Assembly: GCF_041146795.1 (NCBI RefSeq)
Contig: NC_135172.1
Coordinates: forward strand, 36,999,623-37,063,622
Length of the DNA stretch: 64,000 nucleotides
Reading direction: 5' to 3'
Origin: Maylandia zebra
Taxonomy: Eukaryota; Chordata; Actinopteri; Cichliformes; Cichlidae
The translations under genes and the position numbers were made by a program. Below, one piece after another: positions 11,906 through 24,531 of the stretch. The notes below the pieces were generated by a model. That model saw nothing but the letters and a program-made list of their open reading frames with translations, was not told the origin of the DNA and did not search any database. Within the stretch, counting starts at the first letter, position 1; every line of letters begins with the position of its first letter.

Positions 11906-13514
11906 GTCCCTATTGCCAGTCTTGGCAGCCGGGGGTCAGTCCGCCAGGGCCTCCGCTCCTGGCCGCCACCCGGCACACAATGCACCCGACCCCTATGGCG
12001 CCTCCTGCGGGTGGTGGGCCTGCGGGAGGATGGGCCCATGTCTCCTCTTCGGGCTGTGCCCGGCCGGGCCCCATGGACTAAGGCCCGGCCACCAGACGCT
12101 CGCCCTCAGGCACCCTCCCCGGGCCTGGCTCCAGGGCGAGGCCCCGGTAACCCTATCCCGGGCAGGGTAAACTGTTTCCTCAGTTTCCTTTTCATAAGGG
12201 TCTTATGAATCGCTCTTTGTTTGGTCCCTCACCAAAGTCTATGCCAGGGTGCTGGAAAGGAGAGTTCGTCCGTTAGTCGAACCTCGGATACAGGAGGAAC
12301 AATGCGGTTTTCGTCCTGGTCGCGGAACACTGGACCAGCTCTTTATCCTCTCCAGGATACTTGAGGGTGCATGGGAGTTTGCCCAACCAGTCTACATGTG
12401 TTTTGTGGACTTGGAGAAGGCATTCGACCGTGTCCCTCGGGGTGTCCTGTGGGAGGTGTTGCGGGAGTATGGGGTGTCTGGCCCATTGCTACGAGCCATT
12501 CGATCCCTATACAACCGTTGCAAGAGCTTGGTTCGCATTGCCGGCAATAAGTCGGACTCGTTCCCGGTGGGTGATGGGCTCCACCAGGGCTGGCCTTTGT
12601 CTCCGGTTCTGTTCATAATTTTTATGGACAGGATTTCTAGGCGCAGCCAAGTGGCGGAGGGCTTTCACTTTGGTGGCCTCAGAATCTCATCTCTGATTTT
12701 TGCAGATGATGTGGTTCTGTTGGCTTCATCGGGTGAGGGCCTCCAGCTCGCACTGGAACGGTTCGCAGCCGAGTGTGAAGCAGCGGGAATGAGGATCAGC
12801 ACCTCCAAATCTGAGGCCATGGTTCTCAGCCGGAAAAGGGTGGAGTGCCCACTCCGGGTCGGGGATGAGTTCCTGCCCCAAGTGGAGGAGTTCAAGTATC
12901 TCGGGGTCTTGTTCGCGAGTGATGGGAGAAGGGAGCCGGAGATCGACAGACGGATTGGGGCTGCAGCTGCAGTAATGCGGACGCTGCACCGGTCTGTCGT
13001 GGTGAAGAGGGAGCTGAGTGTAAAAGCGAAGCTCTCAATTTACCGGTCGATCTACGTCCTTACCCTCACCTATGGCCAGGAGCTGTGGGTAGTGACCGAA
13101 AGAACGAGATCGCGGATACAAGCGGCAGAAATGAGCTTCCTCCGAAGGGTGGCTGGCCTCTCCCTTAGAGATAGGGTGAGAAGTTCGGCCATCCGGGAGG
13201 GGCTCAGAGTAGAGCAGCTGCTGCTCCACATCGAAAGGAGCCAGCTGAGGTGGTTCGGGCATCTGACAAGGATGCCCCCTGGGCGCCTCCTGGGTGAGGT
13301 GTTCCAGGCATGTCCCACCGGGAGGAGGCCCCGGGGCAGACCCAGGACACGCTGGAGAGATTATATCTCTCGGCTGGCCTGGGAACGCCTTGGTATTCCC
13401 CCGGATAAGCTGGAGGAGGTGGCTGGGGAGAGGGAGGTCTGGGCCTCTTTGCTTAGGCTGCTGCCCCCGCGACCCGGCCCCGGACAAAGCGGATGAGGAT
13501 GGATGGATGGATGG
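11906..13514 (+). mobile_element. Truncated RTE-like non-LTR retrotransposon
   Basis: This 1.6-kb insertion is bounded by perfect 13-bp duplications and ends in a (GGAT)n tail, as expected of target-primed reverse transcription. The first 330 bp are GC-rich and non-coding by codon logic. They join directly to the middle of a reverse-transcriptase frame at about 12234, so the copy is internally deleted or chimeric as well as 5'-truncated. The endonuclease and N-terminal RT are absent. The open RT frame and intact duplications suggest a fairly recent insertion. Clade assignment (RTE/Rex-like) rests on the C-terminal RWFGHL...RPRGRPRTRWRD pattern and tail type. Confidence 0.85.
12249..13496 (+). 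CDS. LINE reverse transcriptase, C-terminal two thirds
   Basis: An uninterrupted 415-codon frame encodes the palm and thumb of a non-LTR reverse transcriptase. Visible motifs, in order, are QCGFRPGRGTLDQ, VDLEKAFDRVP (motif A aspartate), GLHQGWPLSPVLF (motif B, with H and W where R and C are usual), FADDVVLLA (catalytic motif C) and EEFKYLGVLF. The tail RWFGHLTRMPPGR and RGRPRTRWRDYISRL is typical of RTE-like elements. No endonuclease domain precedes it, so this copy cannot mobilise by itself. The listed start is simply the first usable codon; similarity continues a few codons upstream (KVYARVLERR from about 12234) without a clear initiator. Confidence 0.85.
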   Translation: MLERRVRPLVEPRIQEEQCGFRPGRGTLDQLFILSRILEGAWEFAQPVYMCFVDLEKAFDRVPRGVLWEVLREYGVSGPLLRAIRSLYNRCKSLVRIAGNKSDSFPVGDGLHQGWPLSPVLFIIFMDRISRRSQVAEGFHFGGLRISSLIFADDVVLLASSGEGLQLALERFAAECEAAGMRISTSKSEAMVLSRKRVECPLRVGDEFLPQVEEFKYLGVLFASDGRREPEIDRRIGAAAAVMRTLHRSVVVKRELSVKAKLSIYRSIYVLTLTYGQELWVVTERTRSRIQAAEMSFLRRVAGLSLRDRVRSSAIREGLRVEQLLLHIERSQLRWFGHLTRMPPGRLLGEVFQACPTGRRPRGRPRTRWRDYISRLAWERLGIPPDKLEEVAGEREVWASLLRLLPPRPGPGQSG

Positions 13515-13527
13515 ACGAGTGTATCAT
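13515..13527. repeat. Right target-site duplication of the RTE-type LINE
   Basis: Exact copy of the 13-mer ACGAGTGTATCAT found at 11893-11905. It begins directly after the (GGAT)n tail. Confidence 0.9.
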
Positions 13528-13611
13528 TTCTTCTGTGTTCAAGGAAGTCACACCATTAAAAATGGAATAAATTAAAACAACTGATTACAGTGTCACTATG
13601 ACAAAAATCAT

Positions 13612-13617
13612 TTTATT
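13612..13617 (-). terminator. Candidate rgl3 poly(A) signal
   Basis: AATAAA on the minus strand, 1.75 kb after the rgl3 stop and followed by a GT-containing stretch. It is a candidate only. Confidence 0.35.
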
Positions 13618-15371
13618 ACTAAACATTTAACATCAGTTATTATGAGCAAATGCTTAGATGAAACTTAAATAAAGAATCTGCTGAAATAAAGTGTTTAAAA
13701 AATGTTCATACCGAACTTCTGATGTGCAAAAAAACAAACAAAGATGAAAACCTGCTAATTCATTTCCTTCATTTAATGCAGCTGCCACTCCTTTTGCTAC
13801 CAACTTTTCACTTGATTTTTTTTTAAACCAGATCATAGAAGCTTTAAAATGAATGGGTGATGCAAAATCCTGCAAAAAACAACCCACCAGTGTGCAAAAG
13901 CTAAAAAACAAAACAAAAAATATTTTATGTCGTTCAGTGACTGAACACTTTTGAACTTGACTTAAATTTTCATCTTAGATGCATAAAAACATCTGGCTGG
14001 TAGTTTTCAGGAGGATTAGCCTCACAGAGTAGCTCTAACCTGCTAATTTAATTCACATGCTAGTTCATCCTTATTTTCACATACGAGAACCATTTTTCAG
14101 ATTAATTTCATGCACAGTGATGCATGCAAACTGACTTATTATAGTAGGCCTGGTGGTCTATAATTACCCCAGATTACAGACATTAGTGACCATAAGCGGC
14201 ACCTGAATAACAGTTTGGGTAGGGGAAAATGATCTGTGTGATGTCCCATGTAAGCATTAAAACTTAAAACAAATGCCACAATCCAGGCAAGGCCACAGAC
14301 TATATAAACATACATAATGTGCATATTATCTTACTTAAAAAGAGTCCTTCATTTCACCGTAGCAAATTAAAAAAGAAACATAGAAAAAGAAAAGAGATAT
14401 AGCTTTCTTCGATCAAACAGATACAAAACTGAGTTGAGCTTATGAGAACTAAATGTTAACATGATTTCTACAGCACTTCATCAAAGACTAGAAAACATGA
14501 AAAAACATACAGACACGTTTTTACTACATCACCGTAGCTCTAAAAGCTGAATACTGAAACACTATAAATAATTTTAAATGACAAGATTTCATTAAGTTAC
14601 ATTAAAATATTGAAATCATTTACTACAAAACAAATGAATACTTGTTGCAGACACGTCCACATCAGGGTCAGTAGGTGTTGGTCTAAACAGAGCTTCACTC
14701 CATCCAATGCACTCAGCATGAGTAAAATTCAACCTCGATCTGTTTGGGAATCTGTGCTCATCATCTGAGAGCGAACATCTCATATTTAATCATCCTGACT
14801 CACTGTTCTTCCATTTGTTCTGCCGGGTTTGTGAAAGACAGCAGCCCCTGTTGCTCACGCAGCCGAACAGGCTGAGAGAAAAGTGTCATGTGTGCTAAAC
14901 TGGTCACAGACAGAAGCCGCACAGCAAGTTAATTTTGGGTCATGACACAGGACTGCTTTGTAAGACCAGCTGATCCTGATATGTGTCATCTCCTGCGGTG
15001 AAAGCTGAAGAGTTCTTCGTGGCACCAATCCTTGGTGAGATTGCACTTTTTGTTACTCAGGTTATTCTCTGCATTCAGTCTTATGTATATCTGAACATTT
15101 CCTTCAAACTTTTTCAAGGAGCACAGGATCGCTTTTGTTCCAGTGCTGCTCCTGATGAATATTAAGCTTCGATGAGAACTTCTCCGGGTTATGTTTCAGT
15201 CGAAGTCTGGGAATCTCTGCTCTCGTCTGCTGCTACATAGTAACAATCTCATCTTGATAAGTAGATGCAAACAGCCACAGATGTGTCTTGAAGTGGTTGG
15301 TGCAGATAAACAGCTCCACTCTCGCTCTAAAAAAAGTGTCCTTCGATCCTTTCATTCAGACCAAATACTTT
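13612..15371 (-). other. Probable rgl3 3' UTR
   Basis: This stretch follows the rgl3 stop codon. On the minus strand the first well-placed AATAAA is at 13612-13617, which would give a 3' UTR of about 1.75 kb. There is no intervening gene, only short AT-rich runs. The extent is inferred; earlier poly(A) sites are possible. Confidence 0.4.
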
Positions 15372-18300
15372 TCACCTTCCACGGCGGCACCTGGGCAGAG
15401 CTCCAGGGCTGGTTGAAGAGCCAAAATTTCTCCCGTGGCTCCTCCAGCGCTGGCGCAGGACAAAGTCATAGTTGGCAGTGGGGCACATTGCATAAAACAC
15501 GTTGGCTTTGTCAGGTATCTGGAGCTCTGTGGCAAGAAGAGAAGTAAAGTACCATTTAGTTTTCTCCATTTGCAAGACTAATGCAGAAACAAATTTCCAA
15601 TAATGTCTGCCCTTCAAGTCTATTTAAGAAATTAAAAGCTATTAAAATATTACAAGAGCAGGAGTTAGAATATATATATGTCATCTTGTGCTGAGGCTGA
15701 TTTGCATTTTAATTTATGGAAAGCTGCAGACTGATGGTGAAACATATCATTGCACAAGTGAAAATGTTTCCTGCTTTCAGAGATTAAATCTTGGTATATC
15801 GTTTATCTAGTTAATGCAGTGCACAGTTTAAGGTCACATTTCATGATTTATTTACTTTTTAGAACATACTCTTGTGTTTTTGCAAACAGCTAAAAGCAGA
15901 GGAGACACACAGTTTGAAAGTCCTCACTGATAAAGGTTCATTCTGTTCTGAGCAGGTTACACCAGCACTCAAATGTTTAGACTGTTTGAATTGAAGTGTG
16001 AAGCAGAGATATTCACCTTTTCCATTTTTGAGCACCTGGTAGAGGCCGAAGTCACTGCAACTGAAGTCCTCCATGTTGTGCTTTTCAAGAGCTCTCTGAA
16101 TCACCTGAGGTGTGTGCTCCTGACTGGTCAGCTGGAGAGGAAATAACAGAGTCAACACTTCACATCCGCATTGATGCATTTGAAATTTGAACGTTACGCT
16201 GAACTGTCACCTTAAAAGGAAGCTAAAAACACACCTAACTTTTTCCGTCAACACAAAGGGGGACAAGAAAGTTCATCATGTAATCCCGACACTACTCTTC
16301 TAATTTCTTATTTTAGAACAAAGTTTGCCAAAAACATTCTGGCTGACCTTTAAAGAGCAGATATACCAGATCACCAGACGTACCACTATGCTCTTATAGA
16401 CGTTTCCATTGCTGACACACTCCACACTGACTCTGATGATACACGAGTCAGAAACCTGTTTGTTGTAAACAGGCAGCGCCCGAGGAGAGCAGCTGGATGA
16501 TGATGAGGACGATGGGTCTGGGTTTAGCACCAGGGAGGGGGATGTGAGGTCTGGATGTGAGGAGCTGCAGGAGGATCTAGACAGGGATGGGGAGGAGGAC
16601 CCGGAGGAGGTGCCTTCTGTGACGTTGTGAAGGGAGCCCGAGAACGACTGAGGGGAGAGAGACGAGGAAAGAATATGAATACAACATTTGTCCCCGGTAA
16701 CCGTTATACTGTCTGACTATATACAGGAGTGTGGAGGTTTCATACCTTTAGTTTCAGTCTGAGGGGGGAGAGCTGAGGCACAGACAGGTCCTCCATGTCT
16801 GAACCGCTCGAGCCAGAAGACGACACACTGATCTGGTCAGCGTGGGTCTTCCTGACAGGAGTGTCGACAGATGTTCTCAACCTGCAAATGCAATTTGAGT
16901 TGAGCACTTCTGAGCACTTTAACACTTACAGCTTTCATTCAACTGACTCAAAAAGCTATAAACAGAATTTAAAGAGTGGCTATTATGATTTTCCTAATTT
17001 TGTGTCATATTTATAGTGTAGCAAAAGTAGATACTCATGTTAAACATGACCAACACTTCAAATCATGAGGCCAAAGTATATACAAGTGATCTCTGTGAGC
17101 CAAAATCTCAGACTGCAGACTGATCTACATGCTCAGATCTCTTGTTCTGCTCTTGGCTCCCATGAAGCCTCCTCCACCTGCTTTTTTAAAAAACCTTCTA
17201 TTTAAGAGGAACAGCCAATCGGAAGAAAGCTGTTTTACAGAGAGAGGCATTAAAGCGACTGACTGGTCGTGTGTAAGATAAATAAGGATGACATTCTAAA
17301 GTTATGGAGTCAGAAATGAACACCCACCTTAACTAAATAATGTTCAATTAACTAAAATTGTAACCTCTAAAGCACCTAAAAATAAACCGACAGACTTTAA
17401 ACTTACGCGGCGAGCTTCCTTGTGAGCAGATAACTGCTCCATGTGTTGGGAGAGCTGGGGCAGAGGTCAGCTGGAGGCTCCAGTCCACGAGACAGTTCAT
17501 AGCTACAACAGACAAAAACAAATAAAATAAGGCATGATGGACTTCACCAAAACCTACTTCATAATGTATATGAAGGGGTTTTATGTGATTCTCACCTCTC
17601 CTGGTCTGTGAGCAGCGTGTGCGTCTGCAGCCAGGCGGCGATACGAAGGTTGACTGGAAAACGGTAGTGGGAACAAGAAGCTTGAAGCTGCCTAATCTGA
17701 GAAAGAATCTCAAATTCCTATAAAGGAAACAATAAAATACAGCAGAGGTTAAAATATAGAACAGAAAGAACAAGGCGGCATATAGAAATCTGTCAGTAAT
17801 TTATGCAAGACACCACTAGGAGGCGACACCTACCCGTCTGCGTTTCTCAAAGTTTATGAGGCCACCCTGTGAACAAAAGAGGGAAAAATAAACAACCTGA
17901 GTTATATTGGATAATAGATCCACTGAAGTGCCATAAAGGCAAACAAATAAAGAACTCACGTCCACTGTGTCGTTCAACGCTGTGTCCAGCATGGTGAGGA
18001 CTGTCAGGTAAGTGCCCAGGTATGGTACCACACCACTGCTGTAGTTCTAAGCACAAAAAAGCCAAATCCATTATTTAAGACTGAGAACATCCCCGCAAAA
18101 TGAGCAGAAAAAAAAACTAGTGAGATTTTAAGACGGTGGTGAGCAGAGCAGAAGGAAACCAGGGAAAATGATATTTAATACGTAAGCAGGCACAGAAACA
18201 AAACAGCAGAGAGAAGAGCATCTCAGTATATAGACATCATGACTATGGGGGTATAAAACATTTTACACACAGCCACACCCAGACTGAGTAAACAAATGGA

Positions 18301-21300
18301 CGTGGGAAATGCTACACACACCTCTTGGGTGTATGCATCTTTCCATACATGCAAATATTTGTGTGAGCTGTCAGTGCATTTAAAATTTCCATTAAATATA
18401 TTTCTATTAAACAAGAAGTGGAACTTAGCAACATATCTAGAAACTGAGCAGGGAACTAAAATTGAGAACAAGTGATATTTAAGGAAGCTAAATTGATGAT
18501 GGGGGGAAAAAATGACCTCTTTCTTTTAGTTTTACCAGCCTGCTTAGTTGACAGATTCACTTTTTTTTTTTAGGTGAAATCTAAAATTGAGGAACCAGAA
18601 ATGATGATGAGTATCCTCTTACCATCTGCCTGGACTCCGAGCAGAGCTGGGGTGATTTATCAGCCGACATGCCACTGCTGTGTGGGTGAGTCCCATCCTA
18701 CAGGAAAATGGAAATTCAGGTTTGTAATGTGAGATGAAAACAAAGTAGGCATGTTATATAATTCTTCCTGTCAGGGTTGAGGGCCTCCTAACAGGGTGCT
18801 GTGGGAGGGTACTTCTGAAGAACAAATGTGTTTAAAACTTGCAAACGAGTGTTAGACATGTGCACTCAACATATTAATAACCACTGAGTAGGACAAATGC
18901 CCAGGGAGTAACTTTTATTTGCAGTTTTATTAGTGTCAGCTAAGAACAATGGGCTTCTCTTTGTCACTGATAAAAGCAGTATCATTGAATACACACTCGT
19001 ATCAGTTTCTTTCCACAGGGAAAGGCTCTCAGAACAAAAAGCAAAGTGGTAAGTGAACTGGACACACCTTTAGACTTGTGAATTAAATTCAGAAGAATAT
19101 GTGACTCAACCATCAAAAAGGAGAAAGTAATTAATGAACAATAACAGGCCACTTGACAGGACTTCTCTATGAAGCTTCTCTATGAAATGATTAAGGACCT
19201 CCTTTGAAACATTTTAGTTTGAAAATGTGATCACGGAGCTGTGTGAGAATTCATGTGACTGTATTGGTATTCGTGGCTGGAATTTTAAGTAGCAGTACAC
19301 TCTCTAGGCTAGTTTTTAAAAGGTGTTTCTCTGTCCATGTTTGTTTGTCAGGTTTTAATTTACCACAGTTTACATTTATCATCATCCAGCTGTAATTACA
19401 GACCCAAGAGGCACATATACAAGTAAAGCAGGTTTTATGAGAAGTCAAACAAGGCTCTTGTTGTACATTCCAGGAAGAATCCTGGTAATGTCTTCCTGCA
19501 GTGCATTCATTATTGTATTCCTTGATTCTCTGAGGACTGAGCTAAAGATACAGATACCCCGAAGGCAGTACAGTTCTGCCTATTTCAAGAACACTAGGTA
19601 CTAATAACAGCTTTCTTCTCTCATCTTCGGTCCACGTTCTCCCACATGTGTATGTGTAGAAAATACATGTAGTTACCTCCACCAGGATCTCCCTGTTGGT
19701 CAGCACACAGTTCTCATCAGGAAAAGTCTCACAAAGGTGGTCAAAGGTGGCCATGCTTTCCCTGAAAACCCAAAATATTTATTACATAAAGATCGTTTCT
19801 TTTTCCTGCAGTAGTATATTCTTCTTTTGAGTGAAACAACCCTGTAATATAAATGAAATATTTGCTGACCTGCTGACAGCAGCCCATGTCTTTTTGAGGC
19901 GATACACAGCGTTGGATTGCAGGGCTGAAAGGATGGCCCTTAAAGAAGAGAAGTTCTTCAGCTCTCTGCACTCCTGCACAGATACAATAAGATTGTTAGT
20001 GTCTTTCTTGTGTCCTCATTTTGTTTTTGGATGGAAACTTTTTGTTAATCTCTAAATATTTTGTGATGCAAACCTGTGCAACAGCGATCCACCGCTCGAT
20101 GACGCGTGCTCTGTGACAGGGGCTGGTGCGCAAGATGCAAGGTGAGCTCGGAGCAGAGGAGGGGTACAGGAAGTTAGAGGACAAAGAAGGTGACAAGCCA
20201 GGGGAGGAAGTGGAAGGGAGGTGCGGGGATGTGCAGAGGAGTGAGGTGATGACACTGTTGGTGACAGCGTTAAACTGGGAGATGGTGGCGCGGACCGTTG
20301 GTGCCAGGTTTCGGTTTTCTTTTTTGTCACGTTGGGACCAGACGCAGCCCAGGCAGTGGAAGGGCTCCACTTTGACAAACAGGTCCTGGGGGAAAAAATT
20401 GTCATAAGACAGGAAAAAATTAATGAGAAAAAAAAAAACCCTCCCACAATCACCCGAGAAACACAGAACTTCAATTTTTTATAAAAACGAAACCTACAGC
20501 GTCCAGTCTGGTCAGCTGCTCAGCCACTTCCCTCACGGGCAAGTCCATAAAGTTGTATTTGTCTTCATTCTTAGTGAACATCTCGGCTTCATCTACCTGC
20601 TGCAGTGATTCACTGCTGTGCTCTGACGCAGGCTGGCCGCAATCTGTCAAATACGCCAAATCATAAATGACATTAAAACGTGCAGCTCAATGCACACGTG
20701 AAGGAAAACACTCGTGAACCCACGGCGGTATTTGTAAATAAGGAGAACTGTTTCAGATGCTGCAAAAATGACCTTGTAAAAATCAACAGACCAATGAGGT
20801 CATTGAAACAAGTATCTCACAGGTAGCTTCCTTCTTTTAGATAAATAGCCAAGATTAGATTATTAGAAGTAATTAGCTTAATCTGGACCTGTAAATTAAA
20901 TGATTTATTGTTGATATAAAGTCTTGAACATCAGGTTATACTAAATTCTTCTGATAAAAACTGATTCACACATTATGTATCTGTTTTTTGTTTTTTTTAC
21001 CTTGTTCCTGGAACCTCTTGAGCAGGCCCTCTGCATGATGAACCAAACATCTGAAGCAGAGCCGATGTTGCATGTGGACACACAAAGTCCGGAGAGCCTG
21101 GTACTGAGGGGGCTCATTGAAGTCTTCGCTGTATTCCTCTAACCAAAGCCGGATCACTGGGACCAAGGTACTAAAGGAGATTCATGGGAGATGACGATTA
21201 CTGATTGATTGTTAATTTTACTCCACAAGGTTAGTTTACATGAGACTTGATGATATCTGAGGAACACATGCATAATTTACAACAGATTAACTAAAAAACA

Positions 21301-24300
21301 AACAAACTTGTAACTGTTTTTTGTACTCACCTGTTCGCGTTCACTGAGTTATCCAGGTTTGTGACCGAGTCATTTCTGTAATCGGCAAGGGAGACAGGAT
21401 TATGTATTATCACCACAGAAAAGGACAACATAGTGAGCGAATGATGACAGAATAAACCCTGTAAACAAGGAAAGTCCCAGGGTTGCAGCTTAACAACTGT
21501 TCATCCTGTGGAAATGTCCTGCAACACTCTAACTCCCTGCAGACACACCGTGTCCTTGTTACAGAGTGTAAACAGATAAATGCCCCCCATGGTGTTTAAT
21601 AATGATATGCGTGCAGTAAAACTGGAGAATGGTGCCACGTTGTCGCATGTGCAGGAAGTTTTATAACAGGATCCTGTGCCTTTATTGCATGAAAGCAGGG
21701 AACAAAACAGAACTTTAAGAACCTTAGTGGTCACGGCACAGGAGCAAGTCAAAGACTGTGTAAGCTGGGTAAATTAATTCAACCCAACTTATGCAGTTAA
21801 AATATAGTTCTTTAAGAAGTTTTACAACAGCAGCAAAAGGCCACATCCTGTACAAAATCCTGTAAGGCAAAAGACGGAAAACACAATTCAGAGTTTGTTC
21901 TGATGGTGATCGCTTCTAAGAAATTTCCCAGGAAATCTTTTGCCACCAGCACTGCAGTCATGAGGGCGACTGTTTGACAAATAATATATGAACTCCACAC
22001 TAGTGGTCACAGATCCATACATGATGTAATTAGCAAAGTTGAGTTAGAAAGAAAAGAGACATCAAAGTTTCTTTGAGCTGTGTTTGTTTTATAACTTTAG
22101 AACATCCTATTCTCCTCCTAATAGAAATTAGGAGGAGAATAGAATAATTTCTATTATCATCCTAACACATTGGTGTATACACAACTCCGAAATATGTACT
22201 TTGCAAAAGATTCCTGAAGGTATTTCCTGAGGCAAAATCAATAAGTTAACTGTAAATAGTTGCTGGGTGTGGAGGGTGTAGCCATGATCGTTTCACAATG
22301 GAATAAAGCTCGAGACTGCTTTGTTTAGTTCATGACGATAATACCTGTCATAGAAACCTGCTGAGGCGATGTAAACAGGCTGTTAAACTGCTCTGTCCTT
22401 TGGAAATTGATTTGTGCACTGGGCATGTTGTAAACCTGGTTATTACGCATGCGCTCCACTTTCATTTGTAAGCAGTGATGACCTTTTTAAAAGCAGCACA
22501 AAGTGGAATAATAAATAAATGTCAATAAGTTAGAAGGCAATTATTAAAGCCTTCTTATCTGTGGCTTCTGATAAGGAGCGATGATTAGGGCTTAACTGAT
22601 TTCGTCTTTCAAATGGTCCATTTCACAAAAAATTAAGGCCTTCATCTGACTCCAGCTGTGTACATTTATACATGTTAAATCAAGCAGCAAAATTATCTCA
22701 TATACGGGCTTACACACCAGCTGACAGCACCCTCATGCTTTCTGTTAACACAAGTCTATAAAATCTCACCTCTGAAACAGCAGCTCAATGAGGGTGCTGG
22801 TGGAGGTGAAGGCCCTGTAGGTGGAGAGGAACACTTGGATGAAGTCGGACTCCCTTTTCTCAGGGTCCAGTAGATGGGTAACCAGACGCTCCAGGGTAGC
22901 TGCCTTCAGCCTGCGCACCTTCACCGTGTGGTACTGGACGAAGCTCATTGGAAGCTCTCCCATGGTCGAGGTCGGCACAGGCTCCCTGCGTAGCGTGATC
23001 CCAAACACTGCCCCGTCCTCCTCCTCTTCGCCCCACTCCTGAACCGGGTCCTGCAGGAGAAAATTCAGGTAATGATCTGACAAATCTGGACCTAGCACAT
23101 GAAATTTCTTCCTGTGTTCTGCTCTGGTCTTTGTGATTCTGCAGAGCCCCCAGAATTCATTCAGTGTATAAGAGAGAATAAAAAAATGTGATCTAAATTT
23201 GTTTAAAGCCTTGGAATACGCAGATGATTGTTTCAAAATTAACTTAACAAATTCCATGATTTTATTTAAAAAGATCGAACTCTGCTTCGTTAAACTCACT
23301 GATGACATACGCACATACACACACACCTAGTGACCAATGACAGAAAATTTTGTTTTACTGACGTATTTGTTTATGCCAAAAAACATGGGGATGATTCATT
23401 GCACCTGACACAGTTGACTACAATTTGATGAGGAATTTGAAAGTCTTAGTTAGATACAACCTCATATTTCCTCCTCCAAAACTTTAGAGAAATAGTCAGA
23501 TGTAATAGGGGAAAAAAACGGGCCATTGGTTTATTTTTACGTGTGACACAAAATTATGACATTTTGTAATGGAAAGATTAACTTAAAACTTATTTTAACA
23601 TCAGATCTGAGAAAACTCCAGATGTCTCTAGATTGGAATTTTGTAATTTAGTCATATTAATGACAAACAACAACATTATAACATCTTTGACAGTCAAACA
23701 ACAATGATGATTTTTAAGAGCATAAAAATTTACCACTCTTACTTTAAAAGGAATTTAAACAGACCACTGATCAGCTGAATTATTAATTATATAAGCTATG
23801 GAAGACATGTGAGATCAGGCAGTGAAACTGCAGAGCAACTCTTAAAGCACAAATAATTATAAATGCAGAAAAGACAACAATACTTATTTGATCTAGCTTA
23901 AACTGATCCAGCAGCCCTTCAAACTAATAACTATAACTCCAAATAGATGGTGTTTTACAAAGCCACAGACATTAGACAGTAACTGGGTTCCAAACCCCAC
24001 AGGCAAACAATCTCAAACTTGCCATGAGATCTGGGTGTCACCTCATCTTCTAATACTCACAGACCTGAAATGAGGCTCGCTGATCCTGCTGGTAAACAAG
24101 CGTTATTTTGTGCATGCATGACAATAGGAGCAGAGCACTCTTTAAAATACCTGACACCACATGACAGAAACCAGTGTGCAAAGCATTGTGACACCAGCGC
24201 ATACTCAACAGTGAATGAAACTTTTATATTTTCCCTGCACACCATAGAATCACGATTAAGTTCACATGAAGCTGACAACAAATGAAAACAACCAAGAATG

Positions 24301-24531
24301 AAAAAGCTGCAGTCAGATTCATGTGTTAACTTATAACTAATGCATGCCAGAAAGAAGATCGTTCATTTGACCTACCATGGATAAGTGCCATTTTCCCATC
24401 TTTATCCTGCTCTTGGGGTAAATAAGTCCTTCTGTGTGTAAACTCTCGTGGCAGTGGATTTTTAAGGATTCAATCACGGTCTTCGACACTTGGCTTGAGT
24501 CTGAAGTAAACCTGACACTTTCATCCTTCAT
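15372..24531 (-). CDS. rgl3: RalGDS-family guanine nucleotide exchange factor (RGL3-like)
   Basis: Exchange factor predicted to activate RalA/RalB downstream of Ras at membranes. Exons: 24376-24531, 22770-23050, 21331-21375, 21001-21170, 20498-20643, 20074-20385, 19870-19973, 19677-19761, 18623-18697, 17960-18046, 17834-17866, 17596-17717, 17407-17502, 16746-16881, 16384-16647, 16017-16131, 15372-15526. All junctions keep phase, giving 793 aa. The RasGEF-N region is about residues 95-205 ([18 protein letters not shown]). The CDC25/RasGEF catalytic region is about 255-545 ([46 protein letters not shown]). A Ser-rich linker follows, then a Ras-association domain at about 684-780 (CIIRVSV, ANVFYAM). 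RGL3 rather than RGL1, RGL2 or RALGDS is favoured by [20 protein letters not shown] and by adjacency to odad3. A Ser/Pro-rich insertion of about 35 residues interrupts the catalytic domain near 317-353. Confidence 0.88.
22107..22142. repeat. Perfect 16-bp hairpin in an rgl3 intron
   Basis: CTATTCTCCTCCTAAT is followed by a 4-nt loop (AGAA) and its exact reverse complement. A second overlapping inverted pair (AATAGAAATTA at 22120 and TAATTTCTATT at about 22145) extends the structure. It lies in rgl3 intron 2 and has no known identity. Confidence 0.6.

Larger units (their letters stand above)
11245..13575 (+). mobile_element. Decayed Tc1-like DNA transposon, interrupted by an RTE-type LINE
   Basis: The stretch at 11245-11892, resuming after 13527, resembles a common fish Tc1/mariner family. 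It begins with a CAGTCACTTTATGTACACCT-like end and a TGTTAATGCAAAT block. It later carries degenerate transposase-derived segments, including 'ggcctccacagtcaccagat', which corresponds to the WPPQSPDLNP region. Many internal deletions and stops leave no open transposase. It hosts the LINE at 11906-13514. The family name rests on remembered consensus, so exact boundaries are approximate. Confidence 0.65.

Noticed and set aside
11897-12208. Open frames in the GC-rich start of the RTE-type insertion
   Set aside because: Two overlapping frames are open simply because the DNA is GC-rich. They start in the flanking duplication and stop before the RT frame.
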